Assembly: GCA_008694505.1 (NCBI GenBank)
Contig: VZDJ01004378.1
Span: 16,981,645-17,045,644 of the forward strand
Reading direction: 5' to 3'
Source: Cyanoderma ruficeps
Taxonomy: Eukaryota > Chordata > Aves > Passeriformes > Timaliidae
DNA: 64,000 bases
The position numbers and the translations under genes are program-made. The number at the start of each line of letters is the position of its first letter. Position 1 is the stretch's first letter. Below, in pieces: positions 1 to 13,100 of the stretch. A model generated the notes under the pieces. The model was not told the origin of the DNA. It was given only the letters and a program-made list of their open reading frames with translations, and did not search any database.

Positions 1-2349
1 ATCACCATTATATCTGATTTTGTTAAATCAGTTCTATCACTGCTAGGAGAAAAAAAAAAATCGGGTTGCAACCTTAAATGTTCCTTTAAACTTCTTCCTG
101 AGCATAGCAAAGGACAATTTTCTAGGAAAAGCCATGGTATCGCGCTCATTGCGCAGGACACGCCAATTTGTGTGTAAGAGAAAGGAGTTTCAGAAAGGCA
201 GATACACAACTCTGGTACGTAATGTAGATTAGAAGTTAACATTGAAGAGTATTTTCCAAAGGCACTTAGGTTATTCTGCCAACCTCTAATGTCCCTTAGC
301 TATGCAAATGACCAAGTAAAGCAGCGATTATCTGCCTGTGACAGATCTTTCCACCCTTTCCAGACCTTCCTAACGCAGGTCTTTCCACTACTGCTAAGGA
401 TAGCTTTTTGGGAAAGTACCTGCTGTCCCTAAAGGCACGGGGCTGCCTGAGGGTCATTTTAACAATCTTTGAACATGAAAAAAGTTTATTAAAATGTAGT
501 CCTGGAACCTGAAATGCTTCATTCACCCATTCATGAAGAGCTGTCTGTAAGCTGATGCAAAATACACACAGTAAGAGCTATTCTAGTAAAGGTTTACATC
601 AATTTGCCAGTTTTCTTCCCTTACCGTCTCAGATCCTACATGTTGCCATGTTATCACCAGATTTTCTGCTACTGCCCTGCATTTACTGATTGGAAACCAT
701 AGCAGGACATATTCTTGTAGCAATGCAGACCCAAGGAGAAAGTTATGTTTTCTCTCTAGTAGTCTTTCTCACCATTCATAATTTATAATATACACTGTGA
801 AAAGACTGAAAAAACCATTGATTGATTTAAATCTGCCTTAATTTTTGACCAAAGGCAAAAACTCCACACACTGGTGCTTAATCATACTTTGCATCAAGTA
901 CAAGCATGCAGTTTTCCATACAAATTCCATAAGGTGTTTAATCTGCTATTGCAAAAATACTTATTTGCATACAATCACACCCTGCTGTGGTTTTAAATGT
1001 TTTCTGAGAATACATTTTGAGACTATTATCTTAACCTCACTGCCTTTCTACCCACATACAGACTAACAGACAAACCCTTTCATTTCTATTCAGGCCTGAC
1101 TGTAATTAAGTTGAAGTACATTTGCTCTTTAAAACTATAGGACTCAGCTTATTCCATAACTATTGCTGAGGAATACACATTTGTTAAATTGCTGAGCTGT
1201 GGCAGCATCTTCAGCTTACAAATAAAAATTCTTATTACAGGAGAAAACAGTGATGGGCAGTTTTGGGTGTTACTGTAGTCTGAATTATTTGTTCATCCCA
1301 TGCGTGCCAGTTGTTGAACAGAAGCAGTCAGGCACAAACAGCATTATCTTACCTTTCAAAGGTCTTAACCCAAGTACTAAGAAGCACTGACCCTAGTTAG
1401 ACAAGTCAGGGGGAAGAACACCTTTTTACTGACTTTCTTGTTGGAGACAGGTTTGATCCAGATGCAGAGAATATGTACCTATAAAAACACATCATGGGAT
1501 AGGGCAGCACATGCTGTGCCAGGTTCTCTTCCTCATCATTCAGTGTCTGACAAATGAATTATGTCATTTGTTTAAAGAAGACATTGGAAGTAAAAACCAA
1601 AAACCCTAAGAACAGACAACAGTACCACTTACTGACTCCTGCTAGAGCTGCACCCTGACAATCAACTCCTCTTCTTGACATTTTACAAAGTATTTTAATA
1701 CTTTGTCAAGCAACTAGAGAGAAAGTACCATAGCTGACTCTGGCTTTGTTTATGCCAAATCCAAAGGGTCTTAGCCCCACAATGCTCTTGAATTGAGTTT
1801 TAATATGTAGCTGTTAACCTGGAGTAACTATATTCCACTTCTGTCATGAATATGCCATCTGAAATAATGTATAGTTAGGGCAGAAGCACATGGCAAGAAC
1901 CCATCTTACTAAGCCAGAAGCCATAGGCTGAATAGGCCTCTGGAGGCCACTTAGGACAGGCAAAGTAGGGCCAGTCAGCTGGGATTGCTCAGGAACATGC
2001 CTAGTCAGACTCCGGGTATCTCCCTGGAAGGAGGTCACATGCCTCTTTTGGCAACCCCTTATGGTATTTGACCACCTTCATGACAGAAAGAAAGACAGAA
2101 GGAGACAGAAAGACAGATGGAAAGAGAGAAAGAGAGCAAGAAATAGAAATAAATAAATCTCTGAGTCTAGGCAGAACTTAGCAGGATGTGTCCATTCCCA
2201 CTCAGCTTATCACTGTGCACCACTGAGAAGAATCTGGCACATTTTTTCATGTGGGCAACAGCAGTAAGTTCTTCCTGTAGCTGCCTCCTTAAGGCAATAT
2301 ACCATTTTTCACAGCCCTCTGACCATCTTGGTTTCTCTATCCTATATTA
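1..2349. other. Upstream intergenic sequence, nothing recognised
   Basis: Unique AT-rich sequence with only short overlapping open frames. It contains a purine tract at 2082-2155 and a 9-bp-arm inverted repeat at 1685-1706. No upstream gene end, such as a clear coding exon with splice signals, could be identified. Confidence 0.5.
2082..2155. repeat. Purine-rich (GA/GACA) tract
   Basis: About 75 bases are nearly all A and G on the plus strand, with repeated GAAAGACAGA-type units, ending in AAATAAATAAAT. It is an impure microsatellite. Confidence 0.8.
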
Positions 2350-3300
2350 GCTGCCAAATGGCCATACTGCATCAGACTACACAAGTATCCCTAAGTCATT
2401 TCTGAACTTAATGACCAGGAATAAACAGTCAAGGGTAGAAAGAGCAGGTCAGGTACAGCACAATATTTTTTGATATATATTCAGCTTTTTGTAAGTCATT
2501 GGCTAGGTAAAACCAGAACCAAAGGCCACTGTATTCCATTCAATTTACTAGCTGCTAATGCACTGCTTTGCTTTTATTTCCTTTATTGGTTTTCCCTGCA
2601 TTACTTTGCAGTTAGAGACCAAATTTTCACTTCTAGTCTGACACCCATGCTGTTCAGTAGAAGGAGATCCTTTCAAAACTTCTTGCTGTCAGCTTCGTAG
2701 TGCCCTACTGCACAGGATTTTGCATCAGCAGCAAACTGTGCTGCTGCCTTTACTCAAGTCTCATTCCAAGACCATTTCTGAATATGCTAACTAGTGCAGG
2801 TCCCAGCATGAATCCCTGTGGGAGTCCAATCTACTCTCCCACATTGTAAAAAATGACTATTTATTGCTACCTTGTTAACCCTTCTCTTTAAGCTAGTTAC
2901 TAATTCACAGGAGAGGCTTCCTTTCTAGCCTGCGACAGCTGGTACTCTTAAGCAGCACTGCAGAGACAGCGCCAGAGGCTCTTTTGAAATCACTACAATG
3001 AATGTATCACCCTGGTTTATCAGTTTGTTGATTTCGTCAAAGAACTTCATAATTATGACAAAGCTCCTCTATCTACAAAAATGCATGTTGACTTTTCCAC
3101 AGTCTGACGTATTTGTCTGTATGCTAAAGCCTCACCCCACCTCTCTGTCACTGGTTAGCTTCTGTGACCTGAGACAATTTATGCTGACTATTCCAACAAG
3201 AGGACTCAGATGCTGGAAATGGACACTTACTTTCCTTAAATCTGAAATTATTGTCTCAAAAATTCTCACTTGGTTGTTTTCCAGCTAGGAAGGTGCATAC
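2350..3300 (-). mobile_element. Old CR1 LINE fragment, antisense
   Basis: Read on the plus strand, the segment resembles the reverse complement of CR1: a piece near 2360 like 'CATACTGGGTCAGACC', then 'GAATATG..AGTGCAGGTCCCAGCATGAATCCCTGTGGGAGTCC' near 2780-2827, then the 'TTGTTGATTTCGTCAAAGAA' and 'ATGTTGACTT' stretches near 3024-3094. It is heavily diverged, so the limits are approximate and two neighbouring fragments are possible. The open frames within it are CR1 debris or chance. Confidence 0.6.
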
Positions 3301-6300
3301 ATTCCATAAATTCTTTCTTCAGTGATGATGCCAAAACATCTCTGACTGCTTTCACATGTACCTCCCAGCAAGATAATTCTACTCTTAAAACTTCAGCCCA
3401 GAGGATCAATTAAACAATTTCAGTGGATTGATTTCAGAGCTTAAAGAAGTTGTAATAATTCTTTGATGGCTACAGCACACCCTAAGTATGTGGAAAATAC
3501 TGATTTATAAGTTCACAGATGAAGATGAAATGAAACCCACATCCCCACAAGTGAATTTCAGGCTTTCTAATCACTGAACTACAGGAAAGGGACAGGATGG
3601 CTTCTTCTAGCCTTGAATATGCACATTCTGGATAAAAGGTATCTAGCAAAATAAAGTTCACTGACATGAACTCCAAGTGGAGCAGGCAGGTCCTTCCAAC
3701 TCTGTTATTTTGAGGATTTTGAGGGACACAGTTTGAAGTTTTGCATCTGCACATGCCTGCCTGTTCTGCCTCTGCACTGAAATGCTGTGTTGGCAAAGGG
3801 AGTATTTGTCAGTGTCCTGGTTATGAACTCACAATGTGGACTTAACTGAACATTCCTGAATTAGCACTGTCATGGCTGAGGCAAAGGTGCGCCATCCACC
3901 CACAAGTTTTCCAATAGCAGTTGCAATACTGGCTCATGGGACACAACTGACACAAGCCCAGCATCTGTCAAGCACTATTTAGCACTAATATTTAGCACTA
4001 TTCCCCAGTCACTGTGACTTCAGTCACATAAATGTCATTTCACAGTGAAAAGTTTAGCCAGCATCTTTTTCAGAGTTGATCCCAAGTGATCCTGTTTGTC
4101 CACTTGCTTCCATCACATACCACATAGAAAACCTGAACAGAGAACCAGATGCAATTGAATTCACCCACCACCAAGATCCTTCATCATTAACTGCCACAAA
4201 TCTGAGCTGTGCAGTACCAAGGCCCGTTGCAGACCCAACCCACATTTCCTTGTAAGCAAAATGAAACTCTATTCCTTCTCTTGCAAAAGAAGCACAGACA
4301 TAATTCCACTAATGCTAATGAAGTATCAACTAACACAAGGACAAATGGCTTAAGAATATCTAAGTATTTACTCACTAAATGACTAAGGCAAAGGGTACTT
4401 GTTGCATGCAGAGATTTAAAATAACCATTTATCCTGTGAGAGGCCTCTATTCTGTCCCCTAAAAGGCACAAAATATAAAAATGCTGTATGGTAGGCAACC
4501 TAATTCTATCATGCTTGGTGCCCACAAGGAAGCAAAAAACACAGCTGCACACATTGCCCAATTTTTAAAAGTCTGCCATTGTGATGGTGTTCTTTAGACA
4601 CTGTTTTGGACATAGCACATAGTCAAGTGTACACAGTTCTGAGGCTCTTAATCAGATTTATATCCCACTTGTTTATTACAGGTGTAATAACCTGGAAACA
4701 GACTTGTGTATATTCAACAAACTGATGGTTCTCCAGGGAAACAATCACCAAGAAGTTACAGGAACTTCATAGGACAGCCTTTTTCAGGAAAATGAAACCA
4801 GTTCAATTTGGTTACACAAAACAGTAACTTGTGAGAAGAACTGAATTAGTATGTATACTTGTGAGGCCCAAAAAGAATCTTCACTTGCAAAATTGTTTTT
4901 CAGGCTTTCATTATTCAAATGATAAAGGACCAAACATCTAGCATCTATAAAAATAAATGACATAATACCTCAGACAGCAAGCTCAAATTTAAATGAGGTC
5001 AGAGGAGATATCCAAGTTTAAAATTACATTTTTGCAACTCATTGTATTATCTTTAAAAGTTTACTGACCAACTGTCATAACAATTACCCTGTTCTTCATA
5101 GAATATTACTTAGAACTCACGGATCCTTTAACCTGGTCAGTGGTTTATTTGTACAAAGACAAGACAATTTATAAAACTGAGAAAAACCAAATTACAATAC
5201 AAATAGCCATCAAAAGAATTCCTGAATGGGCAATTCTGCTCCACTTTTCCCTGTAAGGGCAGAAAGTTTGTCATATTCCAGCAGTCATTTCAGGAAAAAT
5301 TCACTGTGTGAATTAAAATGTCCAGCTGCAAGACACCTTTAGTTACTATTGGATTTATACTTTCTTTTTGACTTTAAAGTGAAATCACAAGTAATGACAA
5401 TATTCAATGAAGCAGTAAACTACTGGTTTAAACCAGCTCAACCTTGCACTTCTTTCTGAAAAAAACCCTCAACTATTAACTGTACTGTGGAGCTGTGCTT
5501 TCATAAGAAGGGCAGGATCTGGCCATAAGTAGCTGCTGTGTGGCCTTTACTGTATGCAGGAGGTTTGTTTGGTTGTGAAAACAAAAACTTCTTGATGTGA
5601 TATACAAAGGGTTATTCTACTTAACATGCCACACATGAGGGGACACAGAATGTGACGTGACTGGAGTTATTCTGTTCAGCTAGCACACTAAGTCCAACTC
5701 TCTTTGTAAATTTGTTTTCCAGCTTCTGAAATGTTGTCCTAGCCTGAATGTGTGGGGTTCTATTTTTAAAAAGAAGGGTTTTTTAGTGTCAAATGGATTT
5801 TGGAAAATGTGGGTCAGAATACTGTAGATAGCCTCCTATAGCAGAGAAAGCACACAAGCTTCTGCAGTGCATTTCAATCAGAAACATGATTTCACTGCAG
5901 TCATGAACCAGGAAAGAGTGTTCCTAGTATAGCCCTCACCTATAGCTGTGTTAGATGGTGCCTTCTGTATTACAAAACAAAGTGACTTCAAAGTTCTGTG
6001 ATTGAGGCTGTTGCTATGATTTTATTTTTAAGAGAAACTGTATACTCTCCTATGTTTACTGCAAGAGTAAAGTTATAGTTGGAACATTAAGGATCTGAGT
6101 CCATATTCATCTCCAAAAACACATCCAGGCTTTGTGCTGGTGTAGATATACCTCATACCAGTCAGAGAAGACTTCCCTGACGAGAAGACAAACTATACAT
6201 GAAATGTGAAAGGTTCCAAAGTTCTTGAAAAAAAGAGATATAAGTCTCCATTTCATGGCCTTGAGAAGTTTCATGGCCTCTGAATAGGATATGGAAGGAA

Positions 6301-6416
6301 ACTGCAGAAACACAATGCAGAATTTGGCATTCTATTCCCCAAGAGTCCTCTCTTTGTCAGGTCCAGATATTAAGAAAGAATACAAAATAGTAAGAAAACA
6401 CTGTTTTAAGCAGATA
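3301..6416. other. Intergenic sequence, nothing recognised
   Basis: No exon, RNA gene or recent repeat was recognised. The longest open frame (antisense, 4187-4561) has no familiar domain and no support from splice context. Confidence 0.5.
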
Positions 6417-6936
6417 AATCACAGACTCAATTAGGTTGGAAAAGACCTCTAAGATCACTGAATCCAACCTGTAATCAATCACCACCTTGTCAACTAGACC
6501 ACAGCACAAAGTGCAGTCACCTCTTGAATGCTGACTAGCAATGGTGACTCCACCTTCCCCAGCCAGTCCATTCCAATGGTTAGCAACCCTTTCCATTAAG
6601 AAATTCTTCCTGATGTCCAACCTGAACCTCTCTGGTGGAGCTTGAGGCCATTTCCTCTTGTCCTGTTGCCAGTTGCATGGGAAAAGAGGATGACCCCCAC
6701 CTCACTACAGCCTCTCTTCAGGTAGTTGTGGAGAACAATAAGGTCTCCCTTTTTTCTAGGCTAAACAACATCAGCTCCCTCAGCTGCCCCTCTCATGACC
6801 TACCCTCTAGACCATTCCCCAGCTCCATTGCCCGTCTCTGGACACACTCCAGCATCTCAATGCCTTTCTTGCAGTGAGGAGCCCAGAGCTGACACAGGAC
6901 TCGAGGCGAGGCCTCACCAGCGCTCAGTACAGGGGA
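6417..6936 (-). mobile_element. CR1 LINE 3' fragment, antisense
   Basis: The plus strand starts with the reverse complement of the bird CR1 3' end (AATCACAGACTCAATTAGGTTGGAAAAGACC). It continues through 'AATTCTTCCTGATGTCCAACCTGAACCTC', 'GGCCATTTCCTCTTGTCCTGT' and 'GTCTCTGGACACACTCCAGCATCTCAATG' to 'GAGGCCTCACCAG'. About 520 bases of the 3' end remain, 5' truncated as usual for CR1. It is less diverged than the copy at 2350. Confidence 0.92.
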
Positions 6937-9423
6937 AAAAAATCTACTGTTAAAATGTATGTGACTGGACTGGACTCCTGCTTGTAGAATTGAATACTGC
7001 CTAAATCAACACAGGCCAAGGGCAAAAGCACTTGACTCGCAGAGTCCAAATTTCTTTATAAGAGCCACCAAAATGCGTCAGTATCATTTTGTAAGAATTC
7101 AGGAACTGGAACAAGAGTGGTCTATGAGTCTACATTGAAATATATCAAGACAGTGTGATAAGAACTTCTGGAAATACAATCTACCATATATCTGATGCAG
7201 TTCAAATTTATTTCCTCTTAAAATACTAAGAATCTTTCCAAAATACTTATGTGACCTAATTTTTAAATTCTGTTGCCTCAGAAAAGCTATGCATTTAGCA
7301 CACCCTGTAGTGGCTGTGTAATACCATATAAAAATGCTGAAGCAAACAATTTGAAAAGTTTAGTTATCAAAATAATAATTTTATAAATTTTATCTATGGA
7401 TGAAACATGTATTGAAAAGCTTTAAAGAGGCTATCAGCATCTAATTTTTAAAAAGAGAAAATGCGAGCTATAGTAAAACAACACCGAAGGCTTTTGACTT
7501 CAAAGTTGACATAAAGAAAGTTTAGCAAGATCAATAGAAATGAAGATGCCATCAAAGGACTTAAGGCAATAAAAGTCCATAATTTATAAAAGTCTGTAAG
7601 CAGGTATGTAATCTTTGAAAGACTTGTAATTGATGCAGTATCTGGACAGAGCTGCAATCATCTCAGTTTGCGATGACAGAAACGATTGCAGACATGAGCA
7701 GCAACAAATATGTCATGGACCCAAAACATCTATGTAGTGAGAACAAGAAGGAACAACAGAACAGAAATTCTCACCAGGAATGCAACACAGCAAGGTCTCA
7801 AGAAGCAAGAAAATACCCTGGAGAAAGATCTGCAACAGCCACAAAGTGCAGCTCCAGTATCTAAATACTGATTTGGTCTGTCAGTAAATCTGGATGAGCT
7901 GGTAACACGCAGGTAAACAGTAAGGATGACCAATTTCACACACAAAAAAACACAGCACTTCACCTTCGATGAAGATGTTGAACTTGACTGTCAAAGAGAC
8001 CTTGTGCTATCCTAATTTGATACAAATCCTGACATAATTTCAGTGCAGCCATTCAAATGAACTGGTGAAGGCGTTGTGAGAGCTAGAGGGAGGAGAAAAT
8101 AAATAAATGACCCAGAAGAAGAGACACTCTGAAACTTTTTCCTTGCTCATCCAGACACTGCTGAAAAGACTAGGGGAAAATTACAAGGCACAATACTTAG
8201 TTGAATGTGCACTCACAGATCAGGATCAAAAACTGCATCTGAACAGACTTTAAGGCCAGTACTGTGACCTGAAGGTCACGAGGGATCCTGCACATGTTTA
8301 AGAACAGCCCATTGCTTTGAAGCCCATTGGTAGGTAGGTTATGTTTATGGCATACAAGCACATACTGTATGTTAGATGACAGTGTTTGCTACATGACTTC
8401 ACCTCTTACATGATTCAGATTTAGGAAAATCCCATTTGCTCTGCCTTATCCATCTAGTCATCTGGGTCCTGACTCACATGCAAAGGAGCCAACAGCTGTG
8501 GTGGTACAAATGCTAAACCACAGCTGTGCTTTATCCACCCTCTTCCTTCTAGGTATTATCACCTTTCTAACATGTCCATCTGAAGAAAATTTCCACTTGG
8601 ACTTCACCTTTTTCAGTTCTCACACAACCTACAGATTAAACAAATATTAGGATAGTGGAGTACTGTGATCCATTTACTTTTGACATTTCTGCTACAAAAG
8701 CAGTAACTGTCCAGGGAAGGGAAGAAAGTGAGCAACTGTGAGAGCATGATTTTCTATTCTCCTTATCACAAGGTAACTGAAACAGAGTCAAAAGAGGAGT
8801 TGCACAACCCCTGAGAAAGTCAGAGACATAGACAAACCTGTTCTATGAAGCAATCTGGTGCACGGCATTGTTTGGTGAAGAGTTCAGAAGTTAGATTACG
8901 GCCAATGCAGGTGGATAACAAGAGACAAAGCTGAATTTTACACAGGCTGCTGGCTGCTCTAACTGTGAGTAGTGCGTTTCTGTAATATATTGGGACAAAA
9001 CCTACACATTCAGGATTAATTGTAGATCACAGTGTCTTCTGGTCCAAGACCTGTCACACATGTTGGTCTGTAAAGAGGGAACAGACACAGCGACACGGAG
9101 GTAGTGAGAGCAAGAAAAAACGCATGGGTATTTTTTGCACTGGCTAACAGGAGTTTTAAGCGTTTCCACAAACCTGCACAGGTGGGACACCTCCTCTGGT
9201 TCTCGTTTCCCGAATCAATTGTGCTGTATTTTTGTTTTTTAATGTTCACAGCGCCTGCCTTTGCGGTTAGTCTCATGTAATGCAACCTTACTAAATACAG
9301 CCCAACTCCGGCGGCTGTAGGCGAGGAGTCACCGCGACAGCGCCTAAAGTAACACCGTGATATCGACTGCTACAAAAGTTACAGCAAGCCAACCCGTCCC
9401 AGAGCTGTGCGTGCAATTACAGC
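6937..9423. other. Intergenic sequence upstream of the FRS2 island
   Basis: No supportable gene. A stretch at about 7450-8250 reads as short open blocks in changing frames but could not be matched to any protein. G+C rises just before the island. Confidence 0.45.
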
Positions 9424-9444
9424 ATTTATTTATTTATTTATTTA
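9424..9444. repeat. (ATTT)n microsatellite next to the FRS2 island
   Basis: Five ATTT units lie directly before the sharp rise in G+C. Confidence 0.85.
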
Positions 9445-9454
9445 AACCTGACGA

Positions 9455-10150
9455 ATGAATAAGACGTGCTTCGCGGCCACCTCCCTCCCCTCCGGCCCCC
9501 GCGCCGCCCCCAGCGCAGCCCCGCGGCCGCCCCGCCACCCCCGGTGCCGGTGCCGGTGTCGGTGGGGCCCCGACCCCGGTGCCGGGACTCGCCGCCCCGC
9601 CCGCCTCGCAGCTCCCCGGGCGCTGCCCCGGAAGGCGATCGCGCCGCGCTCCGGAAGCGGAGCCGGGCAGGGTCCGGCCCAGAGCGCGGCCCTGTCGCTG
9701 CCGCGGTCGGAGGCGCAGCCGTGCCCCGGCCCGACGCGGGGCCGCCGTCTCGCCCGTCACAGGCGGCCCGGCCCGGCGGCCAGCGCGGGGCTCATGGCCC
9801 AGGTGGGTGCTCGTCCTCGCCCCCTCCCCCGGCTCCTTCCTGCGGGGTGCCTGGCCGGCTCCGCTGCCGCCCCCTCCCAGCGGAGCTCCCCGGGCCCCGG
9901 AGCAGCCCCTTGTCTGGCCTCCTCCCGCCGGAGCCGGGCTGGGACGTGCCCCGCGGTAGGACCTGCTTCTCCTTCCCCGTGGGTTCGGGCGCGGGAGCTC
10001 GGTGGCGCCTGGGCCCCCACGGGCACGGGGGGCTCCGGCCCGGGGCTGTTTCTGGGCGGGGGAGGCTGGGCACGGAGGGGGATCGCTGCCTTACTCTGGG
10101 GCTGGGGCGGGAGCGGACGAGCGGAGTGCGAGTTTAGAAACAAAAGATGA
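9455..10150 (+). promoter_or_regulatory. FRS2: CpG island, probable FRS2 promoter
   Basis: A block of about 700 bases of very high G+C with dense CpG interrupts AT-rich sequence. It contains ETS-type cores (CCGGAAG at 9651-9657, and CCCGGAAGG starting near 9627) and several GC boxes, and no TATA box stands out. Long open frames here reflect base composition and are not genes. It is the only such island upstream of FRS2 in the window. The assignment to FRS2 is inferred from position and strand. Confidence 0.8.
9640..9802 (+). other. FRS2: Candidate FRS2 first exon, 5' UTR (start approximate)
   Basis: A strong 5' splice site, CCCAG|GTGGGT, lies at 9802/9803 inside the island on the coding strand. 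The transcription start cannot be placed from sequence; 9640 is a nominal limit near the ETS cores. An ATG at 9794 precedes the splice site by three codons (Met-Ala-Gln) and would meet TAG two codons later if spliced to the candidate exon at 41948. Other donors in the island are possible. Confidence 0.4.
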
Positions 10151-13100
10151 GGCGATAAATTTTTCCCTGGTGTGGCTGTGTTGGAGGCAGGTCTGGCGCG
10201 GGGAGCGGTCCCGGCTGCCTGATTGCCTCCTCGTTGCTCGGCGTGTCTGATGGTTGTGTCTCATCTCGTGTCACCTGTCAAGCCCTCACACCTTCCTCTA
10301 AGTCAGCTGCGTCCGTCACATGCCTGCCAAGACAGGCGCGTTTGCTCTCCCACATCGTTGAGCAAAGCCGGGGAACTTTCGAGGTGCGAGCCCTGAGACT
10401 AATGGAGAGCTCTGTCGGGTCAGTGGGTTGGGACCTGCAGACAGAGCCTGCCAGGGGCCGGGGTCCTCCAGGCTCTTGAAAGGGGTGCTGTGTGTATGAA
10501 TGAAAGTGATACCGAGCTCACTTCCTCGTTAAACTGCCCTTCCTGTGATATATCGCTAGGTGTAAATGTAGCAAGGATAGGTCTGAAGACACACAGGCAT
10601 CAAAAGGTGTCTCAGTAGTGATTTGGCTTGAGTGCTCATCTAAACTTGAAATTTTTGAAGAAGAATGCATTTTTTTGCATCTTCCTGGTCACTGCATTTT
10701 GTTCAGTCATTGCATAAGATGTTGTAATCATGATTAGAAATCACTGGGAATGTTGTTGGGACTGTGAAAGTAATACTATTTTTGCAATGAAGAAATAGTG
10801 TAGAAATCAAAAGATTTTAATAAGTGTTAAAAAACCAACTGTGGCTTGATACTAATATTTTTAACAAGCATTTTATTTGTGACTCTTAAATATTCCTGCA
10901 TTTTTGGTTTTTAACTTCAAGGCCTAGTGACAAAGTGATGTTTAGTGTAATGAGCAAAAAGAGTTCTCTGAATAAGTCTTTAATGGTGTTAGCATTAGCA
11001 GTAATTCATTTCATCTATTCTGCGAATTCTACAATATCTTTGTATTTAGTGAAATGAAAAACTAATTTTTAAAGATTTATTGCTCTGTTAAAAGTGGCTT
11101 GGTATTAAGATATGTGGGTTCAGATCCAATAAGCATTCTGGTTTTTTGTTGTAATAAGCAGAGCTGCCAGGGAAATTCATTGTCTGTTTTCCTTGGTTAG
11201 CAAGTGCATTTAAAAAGCACACCTGTCTATGGCTGCTTGAAAGGAAACTTGTATCAGTATAAATCACCAGTTCAGGTCCAAGTACTGCTAACTCCATGCT
11301 GAAGGGAACGAAAGTAAGAACCTTATTCCTTTACTTAGAGTCCCTGGTGTTATTTACTTCCAATTCAAGAATGCCTTGAAAATGCTTGTTGAAACAGTGT
11401 GCCAGCAGTTGTATGAATACATGGTTAAATAGCTTTTCAGGGTTTTGCTCACTTTTCCAGTTCAGTGTTTTGTCTCAAGTGTTGGTGGTGAATTGTAGTC
11501 AAAATAAACTGTTTTTCTGTATAATTTTTATAGGCAGAGGGTACTTTGGAACACTTTTTTTGTCATGCAAGAATTTTCTGTTAAAGAGAAGATCAGTTGT
11601 CTTATAAAATGCTGCTGTATGCAAGTGGTAGTCTGTGGAAGAATCTAGCTTTGTAAGAGAGTTTCATTAACTGGAAAAATATAATGTATGGCACTTGGGA
11701 AGATTGGTTTTCGGAAAAGAACATCTCATTCTGTACTTCAGTTCTTGTACTGTAATGTTGATAGGTCTTACCTTTTGAATTTATATGATTATATTTCTTT
11801 TCTTTGTTAACTGGATGAAAATAAATGGGCATTTCCTTTGCATGGAAATAGTTCTCTGCTAAATTTAATGATTCAGTTATAAATCCCATTGATTATAAGT
11901 TAAAAAGATCATTGCTAACAGTCTGTACTCCTACTTACCATACCTTTTGTTGTTCAAAAGGTAGCTTGAAAGTAGCTGCATCCATGTTTATTAGGAGTCT
12001 GATTATGGCCTCATTGAAATTAGTTTTGTTCATTTCTGTTATCATTGGGACTTGTAGTTCAAGCAAAACAACTTTTTGAATAATGGATGAAATTTACTTC
12101 TGAGAAGAGAGGTTTGTTAGACGACTTTAATCACCAGAACCATTTAAATTCCTTGTAAGTACTAAACTATGGTTAAGATAATACTTAATGTGGCTGCAAT
12201 GGTTTTATTCCATGTATGTCCTTCTTATGCAAATATCTGAGGTCATTTAATCAGTGATGTTTGAAACAATTATCTGGTAAAACTATCATTAAGTAAGAGA
12301 AACTAATGCTCTCTCTTTGTTTCATTGAATATGAAGGGTGAAAGTGGTTAATGTAGTGAACTGGCCTCACTTCTTGCTTCTTGTGCCCAGGTAGACTATG
12401 GCTGCTTCGGTTCCCGCAAAGATTAGAATAAGGTTTAATCTTAAGAAAAAGTTGATTAAAATAGTTACATTCAGCTGTGCAGGCAAGTTCAAGTTTAAAA
12501 TGTGGTGGTGTCTGAATGTTTTCACAGCATCCCAAGCTGATTAAAATTGGACCTCCCACCTTCCCAGCATCCTTCCTTCTCTTCCTTCCTTGTGCTGGTA
12601 AGGATTGCACTGGGAACTGGCTCAGGAACCTGTATTGGCTGAAAATTAGCAGCTCTTTTTCTTGATAGAATTAGTTTTCAGTTGACTGGGTACCCTGAGC
12701 CAACTCACCCCACAGTTGCATGGCTGTCAGTGGCCGAGTGAGCGCAGGGGTGGGATCCTAGAGAGGAAGACCGAGAGTGGCACACCGTAGGCCTGGCTCT
12801 GTGAGACTGGAGTTGCAGGACTCCAGCCTTCCACCTACTACTCCTGCTTTGCATTGGCATACAGCTGGCACAGACCAGCTCCACCATTGAAAAACATGGT
12901 CCTGTTTGCTTCCACCCTGCTCTGCTGCTTCCTCCTTTGTGCAGGCAAATACTTGTATGGTTATGTGGTGAGCTGGGCTGAGGATTGAACTAACCTGGGG
13001 GAGGGGCAGGCAGGGAAGGGTTCGCTTTGAGCTGGATCAGTTTGCTGCACAAACATTTGTGCTGGCGCAGAGATGGGGGTGGAAGCAAGCAGTGAGGGGA

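Noticed and set aside
1685..1706. Inverted repeat ACAAAGTAT-TTTA-ATACTTTGT
   Set aside because: Too short and isolated to be called a transposon end or RNA gene. AT-rich hairpins of this size are expected by chance.
6357..6877. Open frames at 6357-6620 (antisense) and 6635-6877 (sense)
   Set aside because: Both lie wholly or largely in the antisense CR1 fragment and do not correspond to an intact reverse transcriptase frame.
7450..8250. Possible processed pseudogene: open blocks in changing frames, including a 63-codon frame at 7673-7864
   Set aside because: No block could be matched to a known protein and no poly(A) remnant or target-site duplication was evident. A translated search against bird proteins would decide it.
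9434..10250. Several long overlapping open frames on both strands (up to 231 codons), rich in Pro, Arg, Ala and Gly
   Set aside because: They coincide with a CpG island, occur in nearly every frame, and show no domain. Stop codons are rare there because of base composition.
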